Source: Uliginosibacterium sp.
GTDB taxonomy: Bacteria > Pseudomonadota > Gammaproteobacteria > Burkholderiales > Rhodocyclaceae
Assembly: GCA_016718265.1 (NCBI GenBank)
Contig: JADKDZ010000009.1
Coordinates: forward strand, 83,609 to 147,608
Direction: 5' to 3'
DNA length: 64,000 bases
Shown here in pieces: positions 54,640-63,195 of this stretch. How positions within the stretch are numbered: the first letter of the stretch is position 1; each line of letters starts with the position of its first letter. A program made the translations under genes and the position numbers. Under the pieces are notes generated by a model. It saw only the letters and a list, made by a program, of their open reading frames with translations, was not told the origin of the DNA and made no database searches.

Positions 54640-56169
54640 CTAGAACTGCTTGACCTCGATACCCAGCGTCAGCACACGGTATGCGATCTGGCGCGGCGTC
54701 ATGTTGAGCAGACGCGCCGCCTTGGCCTGAACCCAACCGGCTTGCTCCAGCGCTGCGATCACCTTGGTGCGCTCATCGATGTTCGGGTCATCGAAATCAA
54801 TGCGCGCTGCGCCCGCATTTCCCTGGCCCGTGTCGCGCTGGCGATCAATCCGGATCAGCTCGCTATCGATCTGGCCGGTTTCAGACATGACAGCTGCCCG
54901 TTCCAGGCAGTTCTCCAGCTCTCGAACATTGCCTGGCCACGCGTATTGCGTCAGCCGAGTCATCGCGGCCTCGCTCAGATCGAGTGGTCGCCCCTGCATC
55001 TGGCTGATCCGCTTGATCAGGTGACGGGCAATCTCCGGCACATCTTCCAGGCGTTCGCGCAGGGCAGGGAGCTTGATCGGCATCACGTTGAGGCGGAAAT
55101 ACAAGTCTTCGCGGAACTTGCCTTCATCCACCGCATCCTCAAGATCGCGATGGGTGGCTGCGATGACGCGCACATCCACCTTCATCGTCCGCCCACCGCC
55201 GACCCGCTCCAGCTCGCCCTCTTGCAGCACGCGCAGCAATTTGGCCTGAAAAGCAGGCGAGATCTCCCCGATTTCATCGAGGAATATGGTGCCACCGTCA
55301 GCCATTTCGAAGCGCCCGCGGCGCTGGGCAACCGCGCCCGTAAACGCGCCTTTCTCGTGCCCGAAGAGTTCGGATTCGAGGAGGTTCTCGGGTAAGGACG
55401 CGCAGTTCAGGCGCACATAGGGACCACGGGCGCGCGGCGAGTTGTAATGGATCGCATTGGCGATCAACTCCTTGCCGGTACCCGTTTCGCCACGAATCAG
55501 CACGGTGGTGTTCCATTTCGACACCATCCGGATCTGGTCAAAGACTCGGCGCATCGGCGCCGAGTGCCCCACGATATTGTCGAAACCATGCTGCGATTTC
55601 ACGGTGCGGCGCAGCGTGTCACGCTCTTCACTGATGCGCTGTTTCTCCTCGGCGATATCCAGCGAGAGCTTCAAGCTCTGGCCAATCAGATTGGCCACCA
55701 TCTCCACGAAACGTGCACGCGTCGCGAGCTGGCCGTCGTCGAGCTTATTGGGTTGCAGCGCCAGAACCCCCTGCAAGGTGCCACCCACGTGGATCGGCGC
55801 AGCAATAAAGGGCAGGCGGCGCTCGTAGATGCCCAGCCGGTTCAGAAAGCGCGGGTTGCTGGCTATCGACGGCAGCGCCACCGTCTTGCCTTCTTCCAGG
55901 ATCAGACCCAATACCCCTTCGCCCGATTGATACCGCACCGGCTCAAACGCCTGAGGCTCGATACCCTGTACCGCGTTGACGACGAGATCGCCGGTTTCGG
56001 GGTCAATCACGCTGATCATCCCGCGGGTCAGGCCCGCTGATTCCTCCAGCACGCGCAAGACCTCCTGCGGCGCGTGCTTTACGTCCAGCGTGCGCGAGAG
56101 AATCACGCTCACCTGGTATAGCGTTTCGAGCTGGGTGCTGTGCAATACGCCTTCGGCATCCATAGCCAT
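54640..56169 (-). CDS. nifA: nif-specific transcriptional activator NifA
   Basis: 509 aa. A sigma-54 enhancer-binding protein that turns on nitrogen-fixation genes. N-terminal GAF domain (about 20-165), AAA+ domain with Walker A GETGTGKE (227-234), GAFTGA loop (274-279) and FLDEIGE, and a C-terminal Fis-type helix-turn-helix (AKAARLLNMTPRQIAYRVL). The linker before the helix-turn-helix has no cysteine pair, as in the NifL-controlled, oxygen-insensitive NifA type. It follows nifL by 90 bases. Confidence 0.95.
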   Translation of the reverse strand: MAMDAEGVLHSTQLETLYQVSVILSRTLDVKHAPQEVLRVLEESAGLTRGMISVIDPETGDLVVNAVQGIEPQAFEPVRYQSGEGVLGLILEEGKTVALPSIASNPRFLNRLGIYERRLPFIAAPIHVGGTLQGVLALQPNKLDDGQLATRARFVEMVANLIGQSLKLSLDIAEEKQRISEERDTLRRTVKSQHGFDNIVGHSAPMRRVFDQIRMVSKWNTTVLIRGETGTGKELIANAIHYNSPRARGPYVRLNCASLPENLLESELFGHEKGAFTGAVAQRRGRFEMADGGTIFLDEIGEISPAFQAKLLRVLQEGELERVGGGRTMKVDVRVIAATHRDLEDAVDEGKFREDLYFRLNVMPIKLPALRERLEDVPEIARHLIKRISQMQGRPLDLSEAAMTRLTQYAWPGNVRELENCLERAAVMSETGQIDSELIRIDRQRDTGQGNAGAARIDFDDPNIDERTKVIAALEQAGWVQAKAARLLNMTPRQIAYRVLTLGIEVKQF

Positions 56170-56259
56170 GATTGTCTACCTTTGTCTGCTGCGCGAGCTG
56201 CGGGCGGGCCGCATGTGTCGGGTTGTACGTGTGTGGGCGGTCTTGTCGTCGATGGCCAT

Positions 56260-57804
56260 TCAGCCGTTCCGGCGCAAGGGCAGGATCACCTGTGCGACGC
56301 AGCCCCCGCGATGCGCATTGCCCAGCTCGATGCTGCCGCCATGATCGATCGCCACTTGCTGTGCCGCGGGCAGGCCCGTGCCAAGGTGATGTCCGCTGCC
56401 TTTCTTGGTGGAGTAGAAGGGCTCAAAGGCTTTCAGGCGCAACTCACTCGATACACCGGGGCCGGAGTCTTCGATCTCCACGACGACTTCCCCGTCGCCG
56501 CTGCGGGTCCGGATGCTCAGATCGCGCCGCGTCCAGCCCTTGGTATTCATCGCCTCCACTCCGTTATCCACCAGGCTCTTCAGCATCGAGCGCAGGCGAT
56601 TCGGGTAGGCGCTGATGTTTGGCAAAGTCAGCTGCGGGACCCAGCTGACCGTGATCCCCGCCGCGAGAAAAGCGTGGGACGAGAGATCGAGCACATCGCG
56701 AACAATTTCATTCAGATTGGCGAGCGTCTCCGTCTCGCGGGTCTCCGGCGGCACCGCGGCACGCAGCGTCTCCAGCGCCGATTGCCCCGCTTTCAACGCG
56801 TCCGCCAGCGCCGCCTGCGCCGGGTCACAGCCGCGTCGCCCCATCATCGTGACGACTGAATTCAGGATGTTGAGCGGGCCTTCCAGCTGATAGACCGCAG
56901 CCGAGAGACTTTCGCGCAAAGCCTGCTGGCGGCTTTCTTCCGCCATCACGGCTTGCAGCGCCGAGACGCGGGCTTTCTCCTGCTCCATCACCTGGCGGGT
57001 GACGTCCTTGGCCACCAGTAGCAGATAGGCTTCGGCGTGGTTGTCGTAGAAGGCATCGGCCGCATCGTCGTGCGAAGCCACCCAGACGCCGGAACACGAG
57101 AACCAGCGGGGGGTTGCCCAGTGCGCGCGGTCCAGGCGGATCTGCCGGTCGAGAAAGGCGTGACTTCCTGGCTTGAAGGGACCGAAGCCATTCCCCAGCT
57201 CGGCGCGCACGGCTTCCAGCAAGACTTGCGCGGGCTCCATCATGCCCAGGTCGGCCATCAAGACCTTGTAGGCGTGGTTATCCAGAATGACCCCGTCTTC
57301 CATGTTGAGCAGGGCGAGCACCAGCGGTGCGCCGTCTACCACCGATTCGATCAGGGCTTTCTGATTCCGCACCGCGCATTCCAGGCGGTGCAGGTCGGTA
57401 ATGTCGCGCTGCAGGCCCAGGTAGTGGGTGATGTTTCCGTCGTCATCCAGTACCGGCGTGATCGTGAGGTCTGCGAGGTAGAGCGAGCCGTCCTTGCGGC
57501 TGTTTACCAGACGACCGCTCCAGGGGTGTTTCTGTGAAATCTGACGCCACATCGTCTTGTAGACGTCGGGCGGCGTGGTCCGGTTGGAAAGTATTGACTG
57601 ATTCAGTCCCTGCGCATCCTCGGTGGTGAAGCCCGTTGTGCGCGTGAAAGCCGGGTTCACATACTCGATATTGGCACGTGGGTCGGTAATCGAGATGGCG
57701 ATGTCGGCTTGCTCGACAGCGGCGCGGAACAAGGCCGCCGGAATGCTCGCCGCGGCGGAGCGTAGCGGGGCTGCTTTTCTTGTGGTTTTGGGTGTGTTGG
57801 GCAT
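56260..57804 (-). CDS. nifL: nitrogen fixation regulatory flavoprotein NifL
   Basis: 514 aa. NifL is the redox and nitrogen-responsive anti-activator of NifA. First PAS domain (about 22-140, with ITDPRANIEYVNPAFTRTTG and NSRKDGSLYLADLTITP, the FAD-binding type), second PAS (about 150-270), then a kinase-like region. The H-box position holds Tyr305 (AAVYQLEGPLN) instead of His, and the GHKL domain keeps EDSGPGV. This agrees with NifL acting by binding, not phosphotransfer. ATG 57804 is chosen over an in-frame TTG at 57828. Confidence 0.93.
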   Translation of the reverse strand: MPNTPKTTRKAAPLRSAAASIPAALFRAAVEQADIAISITDPRANIEYVNPAFTRTTGFTTEDAQGLNQSILSNRTTPPDVYKTMWRQISQKHPWSGRLVNSRKDGSLYLADLTITPVLDDDGNITHYLGLQRDITDLHRLECAVRNQKALIESVVDGAPLVLALLNMEDGVILDNHAYKVLMADLGMMEPAQVLLEAVRAELGNGFGPFKPGSHAFLDRQIRLDRAHWATPRWFSCSGVWVASHDDAADAFYDNHAEAYLLLVAKDVTRQVMEQEKARVSALQAVMAEESRQQALRESLSAAVYQLEGPLNILNSVVTMMGRRGCDPAQAALADALKAGQSALETLRAAVPPETRETETLANLNEIVRDVLDLSSHAFLAAGITVSWVPQLTLPNISAYPNRLRSMLKSLVDNGVEAMNTKGWTRRDLSIRTRSGDGEVVVEIEDSGPGVSSELRLKAFEPFYSTKKGSGHHLGTGLPAAQQVAIDHGGSIELGNAHRGGCVAQVILPLRRNG

Positions 57805-57865
57805 GGCCTGAGTCAATCGAAATGGCAACCGTTTTCCGGCGTCGCGCCGGGCTCCCGTAACACAA

Positions 57866-57882
57866 TGCAGGTTTTGTGCCCC
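57866..57882 (-). promoter_or_regulatory. candidate sigma-54 promoter of nifLA
   Basis: On the minus strand GGGCACA-AAAC-CTGCA, matching the -24/-12 consensus TGGCACG-N4-TTGCA with three mismatches but with the invariant GG and GC at the exact 10-base separation. A start near 57855 would leave a leader of about 50 bases before nifL. Confidence 0.55.
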
Positions 57883-57962
57883 GCCTCGCCAGTGAAGGCC
57901 ATTCCTTGCGTTAGCTCAAACCCGCGCCACTGTTTCGTCTTTGTCGTATCCGCCTGTCGCCT

Positions 57963-57978
57963 TGTCGCATCCCTGACA
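57963..57978. promoter_or_regulatory. NifA upstream activator site
   Basis: Exact TGT-N10-ACA (57963-57965, 57976-57978), the NifA recognition sequence. It lies about 105-120 bases upstream of the rnf -24 box and about 85-95 bases upstream of the nifL -24 box, so it could serve both directions. Confidence 0.7.
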
Positions 57979-58052
57979 GTCATTCGGCCCTGAAACGCTT
58001 GAACACGCGGCCTGCGGACAAGCCGAAAACGGCATCGTTACGGGCTTTGCAC

Positions 58053-58067
58053 GCACCGCAACGGTGC
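58053..58067. promoter_or_regulatory. NtrC-like dyad
   Basis: GCACC-N5-GGTGC, an exact match to the NtrC half-site pattern. It is about 170-185 bases upstream of the nifL sigma-54 box, a normal enhancer distance, but too close to the rnf promoter to activate that one. Confidence 0.5.
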
Positions 58068-58079
58068 CCCGGCACAGTC

Positions 58080-58096
58080 TTGGCACGTTCTTCGCA
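58080..58096 (+). promoter_or_regulatory. sigma-54 promoter of the rnf operon
   Basis: TTGGCACG-TTCT-TCGCA: perfect -24 box and one mismatch in the -12 box (TCGC for TTGC), with correct GG/GC spacing. The start would be near 58107, 28 bases before the rnfA ATG. Confidence 0.75.
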
Positions 58097-58134
58097 AGAC
58101 ACCCGGCAAACATCGTTTTGCTGGAGTTCGCGCA

Positions 58135-58715
58135 ATGACTGACTACCTGATCCTGCTGGTGACGACGGCTCTGGTGAATAACGTCGTGATGGTGAAGTTC
58201 CTTGGCCTGTGTCCGTTCATGGGGTTTCCAAAAATCTGGACAGTGCGCTCGGAATGGGGCTTGCGACCACCTTCGTGATCACGGTCTCGGCGGGTGCAGG
58301 CTGGATCATTGACCACTTCCTGCTCGCTCCGCTGGGGCTCCTCTACCTGCGCATTCTTGTCTTCATCGTCGTGATTGCCGCCACCGTGCAATTCATCGAG
58401 GCCGTGATGAAGAAAACCACGCCGGCCCTCCACCGCGCGCTCGGCATCTACCTGCCCCTGATCACCACCAATTGCGCCGTGCTCGGCGTCGCGCTGCTGA
58501 ACGTGCAAGAGGGCAACAGCTTTTTCAAGAGCCTGGTGTACGGCTTCGGCTCCTCCATGGGCTTCACGCTGGTGATGGTGATGTTTGCAGGCTTGCGTGA
58601 ACGCCTCGCGCTCGTTCGCGTGCCGGACGCGTTTTCGGGGGTGCCGATCACCTTTGTGCTGGCGTCATTGTTGTCGCTGGCATTCATGGGCTTTGCCGGG
58701 CTCAACTTCGCTTGA
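58135..58715 (+). pseudogene. rnfA: electron transport complex subunit RnfA, frameshifted
   Basis: RnfA is a six-helix membrane subunit of the Rnf complex (ferredoxin:NAD+ oxidoreductase driven by, or building, an ion gradient). The start MTDYLILLVTTALVNNVVMV and the FLGLCPFMG motif are normal, but at the G4 run 58221-58224 one G is missing relative to the expected Met-Gly-Val-Ser codons. The correct sequence (VSKNLDSALGMGLATTFV onward) continues in the next frame to the stop at 58713-58715. Restoring one G gives 193 aa, the exact RnfA length. As written, translation stops after about 47 residues. GGAG precedes the ATG. Confidence 0.88.
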
Positions 58716-58752
58716 ACATCACGATCCACGGACGATACGGAAGGAGAACAGG

Positions 58753-59289
58753 ATGAGCGTCACGATCATTGCCCTGCTGAGCCTCACCTTGCTCGGTTTG
58801 AGTTTAGGGCTGGGCCTGGGCTACACCGCCAAGGTCTTCGTGGTGGAAGGCAACAGTCTGGCCACCGAACTCTCCGACATGATGCCGGGCACCAACTGTG
58901 GCCAGTGCGGCCTGGCCGGGTGTACCGCAGCGGCCGAGGCCGTTGTCGAGGGGCGCGCGCCCGCCACGATCTGCCCGGGTGGCGGTACGGCACTGGCGCA
59001 GTCGATCGCCGCCAAACTCGGTATCACGCTTGATCTGGGTGGCCTGGCAGACAAGGGGCCCATGATCGCCACGGTGGATGAGGCCATCTGCATCGGCTGC
59101 TGCAAGTGCCTCAAGGGCTGTGCCACCGACGCAATTCTCGGCGCCAGCAAGCAGATCCACGGCGTCTTGCGTGAGGCCTGTACGGGCTGTGGGGGCTGTC
59201 TCGATGAATGCCCGACCGGCGCAATTGGCCTGCAGCCCTTGCCGCAGACATTGAAAGACTGGAACTGGGCCAAGCCGGTTCTGGCCTGA
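58753..59289 (+). CDS. rnfB: Rnf complex iron-sulfur subunit RnfB
   Basis: 178 aa. N-terminal membrane anchor (residues 1-25), a 4Fe-4S domain with GTNCGQCGLAGC and ICPGG, and two ferredoxin-type clusters (CIGCCKCLKGC and CTGCGGCLDECP). RnfB receives electrons from ferredoxin or passes them on. AAGGAG precedes the ATG. 37 bases after rnfA. Confidence 0.95.
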   Translation: MSVTIIALLSLTLLGLSLGLGLGYTAKVFVVEGNSLATELSDMMPGTNCGQCGLAGCTAAAEAVVEGRAPATICPGGGTALAQSIAAKLGITLDLGGLADKGPMIATVDEAICIGCCKCLKGCATDAILGASKQIHGVLREACTGCGGCLDECPTGAIGLQPLPQTLKDWNWAKPVLA

Positions 59290-59300
59290 GGAGCGAACAC

Positions 59301-60776
59301 ATGGGAATCCTGGATATCTTCAATGGCAAGGGCTGGGGCGTGCATCCCCATGACGATCACAAACGCCCGGCGGCCGATGTGCCGCTGCGCGTGATGCCAT
59401 TGCCCAAGCGCTTGTGCGTGCCACTCCTGCAGCACGTCGGTGCGCCGGCTACCCCGCTGGTGGCGGTGGGTGATCGTGTGCTGCGGGGCCAACTGATTGC
59501 CGGGCCGGGTGGGCGGCTGTCCGCACCGGTTCACGCGCCAAGCTCTGGCGTCGTGACGGCCATTGGCGAGGTCACCGCGCCGCATCCGTCCGGCCTGCCG
59601 TTCGCCGCGATCACCATTACGCTCGATGGCCTTGATGAAGGCATCGATTTCCCGGCCGTGCCGGACCCCTTCACGCTGGCACCTGCCGAGGTGGCGCAGA
59701 AGATCGCCGACGCCGGCATCGTCGGCCTGGGCGGCGCGACTTTCCCCTCGGCACCCAAGGCCGAGCTCGGGCGCAAGCTCGCCGTCCAGACCCTGATCAT
59801 CAACGGTGGCGAATGCGAGCCCTATCTCTCCAGTGATGACAGCGTAATGCGCGAACGCGCTGCCGATGTCATCGACGGCGTGCGCATCCTGATGCACACG
59901 ACGGGCGCACAGAATGCGCTGGTCGGCATCGAAGACAACAAGCCGGAAGCGATCGCCGCCATGCGCCTGGCGGTAGAGGCGTTTCCCGCCATCAGCATCC
60001 GCCCCGTGCCGGCCCGCTACCCCATGGGCTCGGACCGCCAGCTCGTGCAGGTGCTCACCGGTAAGGAAGTGCCTTCGGGTGCCCGCACCGCGAGCATTGG
60101 CGTGCTGGTCAATAACGTCAGCACCTGCGCGGCCATTCACCGCGCGGTGCGGCTGGGCGAGCCCCTGTATCGGCGGATCGTCACCGTCAATGGCGGTGCG
60201 GTGGCCGAGCCCGGCAATGTGCTGGCCCCCATCGGCGTGCTCGTCGAAGATCTGCTCGCCTTTGCCGGCCTCAAGGAAACCCCCGCGCGGCTGGTAATGG
60301 GCGGGCCGATGATGGGCGTGGCCTTGCCGCACGCCCAGGTGCCAACGGTGAAGGGCTGCGGCGGCATTCTCGCCCTGACGGCGGCCGAGATCACGGTGGA
60401 AGAGCCTTCGCCCTGCATCCGTTGCGGATCCTGCGTCAACGCCTGCCCGATGGGCCTGATGCCGCTGGAGATGGCCGCTCGCATCAAGGTGGGCGATTAC
60501 GACGGCGCCGACAAACTGGCGCTCGACGACTGTCTTGCCTGTGGCTGCTGCGCCTACGTGTGCCCCTCGCATATCCCGCTGGTGCAATCCTTCTTCCATG
60601 CCAAGGGCGAAATCTGGAAGCGCGCCCAGCAGAAAAAGCGCAACGAATTCACCAAGGAACTCGCGCAAGCGCGCAAAGATCGCCTGGAGCGCGAGGCGCG
60701 CGAACGCGCCGAGGCCGCTGCCAAACGTAAAGCTGCGCGCGCCGCGCAACAGGCTTCAGGTACCCCGGAGGTTTGA
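59301..60776 (+). CDS. rnfC: Rnf complex subunit RnfC
   Basis: 491 aa. The peripheral NADH/FMN-binding subunit of Rnf. Rossmann-like NAD(FMN) region with GLGGATFPSAPK and INGGECEPYLSSDD, an SLBB-like domain, then two 4Fe-4S motifs (CIRCGSCVNACP and CLACGCCAYVCP). A short basic, Ala/Arg-rich helical tail follows; it is much shorter than in E. coli RsxC. It starts 11 bases after rnfB; the frame is open to 59208 within rnfB. Confidence 0.95.
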   Translation: MGILDIFNGKGWGVHPHDDHKRPAADVPLRVMPLPKRLCVPLLQHVGAPATPLVAVGDRVLRGQLIAGPGGRLSAPVHAPSSGVVTAIGEVTAPHPSGLPFAAITITLDGLDEGIDFPAVPDPFTLAPAEVAQKIADAGIVGLGGATFPSAPKAELGRKLAVQTLIINGGECEPYLSSDDSVMRERAADVIDGVRILMHTTGAQNALVGIEDNKPEAIAAMRLAVEAFPAISIRPVPARYPMGSDRQLVQVLTGKEVPSGARTASIGVLVNNVSTCAAIHRAVRLGEPLYRRIVTVNGGAVAEPGNVLAPIGVLVEDLLAFAGLKETPARLVMGGPMMGVALPHAQVPTVKGCGGILALTAAEITVEEPSPCIRCGSCVNACPMGLMPLEMAARIKVGDYDGADKLALDDCLACGCCAYVCPSHIPLVQSFFHAKGEIWKRAQQKKRNEFTKELAQARKDRLEREARERAEAAAKRKAARAAQQASGTPEV

Positions 60777-60778
60777 AC

Positions 60779-61864
60779 ATGAATACGTCGCTCTCAACAA
60801 GCTTGCCCGCGGTCGCCGCGTCGCCGCACGCCCAGGCGCAAGGCAGCATCGGCAGCGTGATGGCCAAGGTGATGCTGGCGCTGGCGCCGGCGACCGTTTG
60901 CGGGCTGTGGTTCTTCGGCTGGCCCGCCTTCAGCCTGTGGCTGATTACCATTCTGGCCGCCGTCCTTGGAGAGGCGCTGTGTCTGCGCCTCATGGGCAAA
61001 CCGGTCCAGGCCACCCTGCTGGATGGCTCGGCCGTGCTGACGGGCTGGCTGCTTGCCTTGTCCTTGCCGCCGTGGGCGCCCTGGTGGATCGGCGTCGTCG
61101 GGGGGCTGTTTGCCACCATCATCGGCAAGCAAGTGTTTGGTGGCGTCGGGCAAAACCTCTTCAATCCCGCCATGATCGGCCGGGTCGCACTGCTCGTGTC
61201 CTTTCCGGTGCAGATGACAGCCTGGGTTGCCCCCGCCATGGGGGTGCATGCCCCGGGGCTGGCTGAGAGCCTGCAGATCACCTTTGGCGGTGCCGGCATC
61301 CCGGATGCCATGACCAGTGCATCGCTTCTCGGTCAGGCCAAGACCGAGCTCTCCCGCGGGGTGGATCTGCTGCACACCTTCGCCAACGGCTTGCCCACCT
61401 CGTTCAGCGGCGTGCGCCCAGGCAGCCTGGGCGAGACGGCCGTGGTGCTGATCGCCGCAGGCGGCGTGGCCATGCTGTTCATGGGCATCATCAGCTGGCA
61501 TATCCCGGTCAGCATGCTGGCAGCGATTGCCATCCCGGCCTTGATCGCACATGGCATCAATCCCGCGCGTTACCTGGATGCCGGCGCACACGTCCTCTCC
61601 GGTGGGGCGATGCTCGGGGCCTTCTTCATTGCCACCGATTACGTCTCGTCGCCCAGCTCCCGCGCCGGCCAGCTGGTGTTTGGTGCCGGCTGCGGCTTCC
61701 TCACCTGGGTGATCCGCACCTACGGCGGCTACCCGGAAGGGGTCGCGTTTGCCGTGCTGCTGATGAACGCCCTGACGCCAGCGATCGACCGTCTCGTCAA
61801 GCCGCGTGTGTATGGCCGGGACTACAAGGGACAGCCGATCGTGCTCGACAAGAAGGAGAAATGA
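60779..61864 (+). CDS. rnfD: Rnf complex membrane subunit RnfD
   Basis: 361 aa, about nine or ten membrane helices. RnfD carries covalent FMN. The attachment motif reads D176-A-M-T-S-A-S182, with Ser where Thr is usual; the wider flavinylation motif tolerates Thr or Ser. Family sequences IGKQVFGGVGQNLFNPAM and the later FFIATDYVSSP are intact. GGAGG precedes the ATG at 60779, 2 bases after the rnfC stop. Confidence 0.94.
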   Translation: MNTSLSTSLPAVAASPHAQAQGSIGSVMAKVMLALAPATVCGLWFFGWPAFSLWLITILAAVLGEALCLRLMGKPVQATLLDGSAVLTGWLLALSLPPWAPWWIGVVGGLFATIIGKQVFGGVGQNLFNPAMIGRVALLVSFPVQMTAWVAPAMGVHAPGLAESLQITFGGAGIPDAMTSASLLGQAKTELSRGVDLLHTFANGLPTSFSGVRPGSLGETAVVLIAAGGVAMLFMGIISWHIPVSMLAAIAIPALIAHGINPARYLDAGAHVLSGGAMLGAFFIATDYVSSPSSRAGQLVFGAGCGFLTWVIRTYGGYPEGVAFAVLLMNALTPAIDRLVKPRVYGRDYKGQPIVLDKKEK

Positions 61865-61865
61865 C

Positions 61866-62483
61866 ATGGAACTCGCCGTGCTAAGAGACCGGATCAGCTA
61901 TCAAGGCGCGCTGCTGGCCGGCTTTACCTTGCTGACCGGCGCTGCGCTGATGACAGCCAATCACCTGACCCTGCCGGCCATCGAGCGGGCCGCGACCGAA
62001 GACATGAAGGCCTCCCTGGTCCAGGTGTTGCCGCAAGGCATGGCCGACAACGAACTGCTCAAGGATTCTGTGGTCATCAAAAATGACAAGGGTGTGCCGG
62101 TGACGGTCTATCGTGGCCGCAAGGCCGGCGCATTCAGCGCCGCAGTCTTCCAGCACAGCGCCCGTGGCTATGCCGGAGACATCGTGGTGCTGATCGGGCT
62201 GAACGCCGAGGGCGTCGTACAGGGCGTTCGGGTGCTCAAGCACGCAGAGACCCCGGGGCTGGGCGACAAGATCGAAGTCGCCAAGGCCGACTGGATCCAT
62301 TCCTTCGAGGGCAAGGCCCTGGCGGCTGCGCGCTGGGCGGTGAAGAAAGACGGCGGCGAGTTCGATCAGTTCGCCGGCGCCACCATCACCCCGCGCGCCG
62401 TGGTGAAGGCCGTCAAGGAAGGGCTGGAGTTCTACGCGGCACACCGCACTGAAATCGCCGCCGCACAAGGAGAGCAATCATGA
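61866..62483 (+). CDS. rnfG: Rnf complex FMN subunit RnfG
   Basis: 205 aa. One N-terminal membrane helix (about 13-33), then a periplasmic FMN-binding domain. The flavin-bearing Thr is T173 in DQFAGATITP; Ala170 replaces the Ser/Thr usually seen three positions before. GLGDKIE is the conserved flavin-pocket loop. It begins 1 base after the rnfD stop and overlaps rnfE by 4 bases. Confidence 0.94.
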   Translation: MELAVLRDRISYQGALLAGFTLLTGAALMTANHLTLPAIERAATEDMKASLVQVLPQGMADNELLKDSVVIKNDKGVPVTVYRGRKAGAFSAAVFQHSARGYAGDIVVLIGLNAEGVVQGVRVLKHAETPGLGDKIEVAKADWIHSFEGKALAAARWAVKKDGGEFDQFAGATITPRAVVKAVKEGLEFYAAHRTEIAAAQGEQS

Positions 62484-63172
62484 GCTGCAACACACCGGTT
62501 TCGATGCGACGGGTCGTTCGCGATGGGCTGTGGGATCAGAATGTGGTCTTCTCCCAGCTACTGGCCATGTGCCCGATGATGGCGGTCACCACCTCCGGGA
62601 CCAATGGCCTCGGCATGGGCCTGGCCACCACTGCGGTGCTGGTGGTGTCGAACATCCTCATCGCCGCCATCCGCGATTACGTGTCGGATCAGGTCCGGAT
62701 ACCCGTGTTCGTCGTCGTCATCGCAACCCTGGTCACGCTGGTCGACATGTCGCTCAACGCCTGGGCGCATGAACTGCACAAGGTGCTGGGCCTCTTCATC
62801 GCCTTGATCGTGGTGAATTGCGCCATCCTCGGGCGGGCGGAAGCCTTTGCCTCCAAAAACACCGTCCGCGCCTCCGCCGTCGACGGCCTCGCCATGGGGC
62901 TGGGCTTCACGCTGGCGCTGGTGGTGGTCGGCCTGGTGCGCGAACTCATCGGCTCCGGCACCCTGTTTGCCCAGGCCAGCCTGTTACTGGGGCCCGCCTT
63001 CTCCTTCCTGGAGATCAAGGTGATCCCGAATTATTCCGGCGTGCTGATGATGATCCTGCCGCCCGGGGGCTTCCTGGTGCTGGGATTCCTGCTGGTGGCG
63101 AAGCGCCTGATCGACCAGCGCGTCTCGAAACCCGCTGCCTGCACCCCGGCGGCCGAGCCGAACTGCGCGTAA
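62480..63172 (+). CDS. rnfE: Rnf complex membrane subunit RnfE
   Basis: 230 aa, six hydrophobic helices, the paralogue of RnfA. Together they form the iron-sulfur-bearing membrane core. Motifs: GLWDQNVVFSQLLAMCPMMAVT, VNCAILGRAEAFA and GLGFTLALVVVGLVREL. The start overlaps the rnfG stop (ATGA). Confidence 0.95.
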   Translation: MSCNTPVSMRRVVRDGLWDQNVVFSQLLAMCPMMAVTTSGTNGLGMGLATTAVLVVSNILIAAIRDYVSDQVRIPVFVVVIATLVTLVDMSLNAWAHELHKVLGLFIALIVVNCAILGRAEAFASKNTVRASAVDGLAMGLGFTLALVVVGLVRELIGSGTLFAQASLLLGPAFSFLEIKVIPNYSGVLMMILPPGGFLVLGFLLVAKRLIDQRVSKPAACTPAAEPNCA

Positions 63173-63195
63173 GACCTGTGTAAGGAGCACACACC

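Noticed and set aside
58215..58235. Programmed -1 frameshift in rnfA
   Set aside because: The site does not form a canonical slippery heptamer (the A-site codon TTT would mispair after slipping) and no other RnfA is known to need recoding; a missing G is simpler.
58821..60749. 642-aa open frame antisense to rnfB and rnfC
   Set aside because: It overlaps two well-identified iron-sulfur protein genes and has shadow-frame composition.
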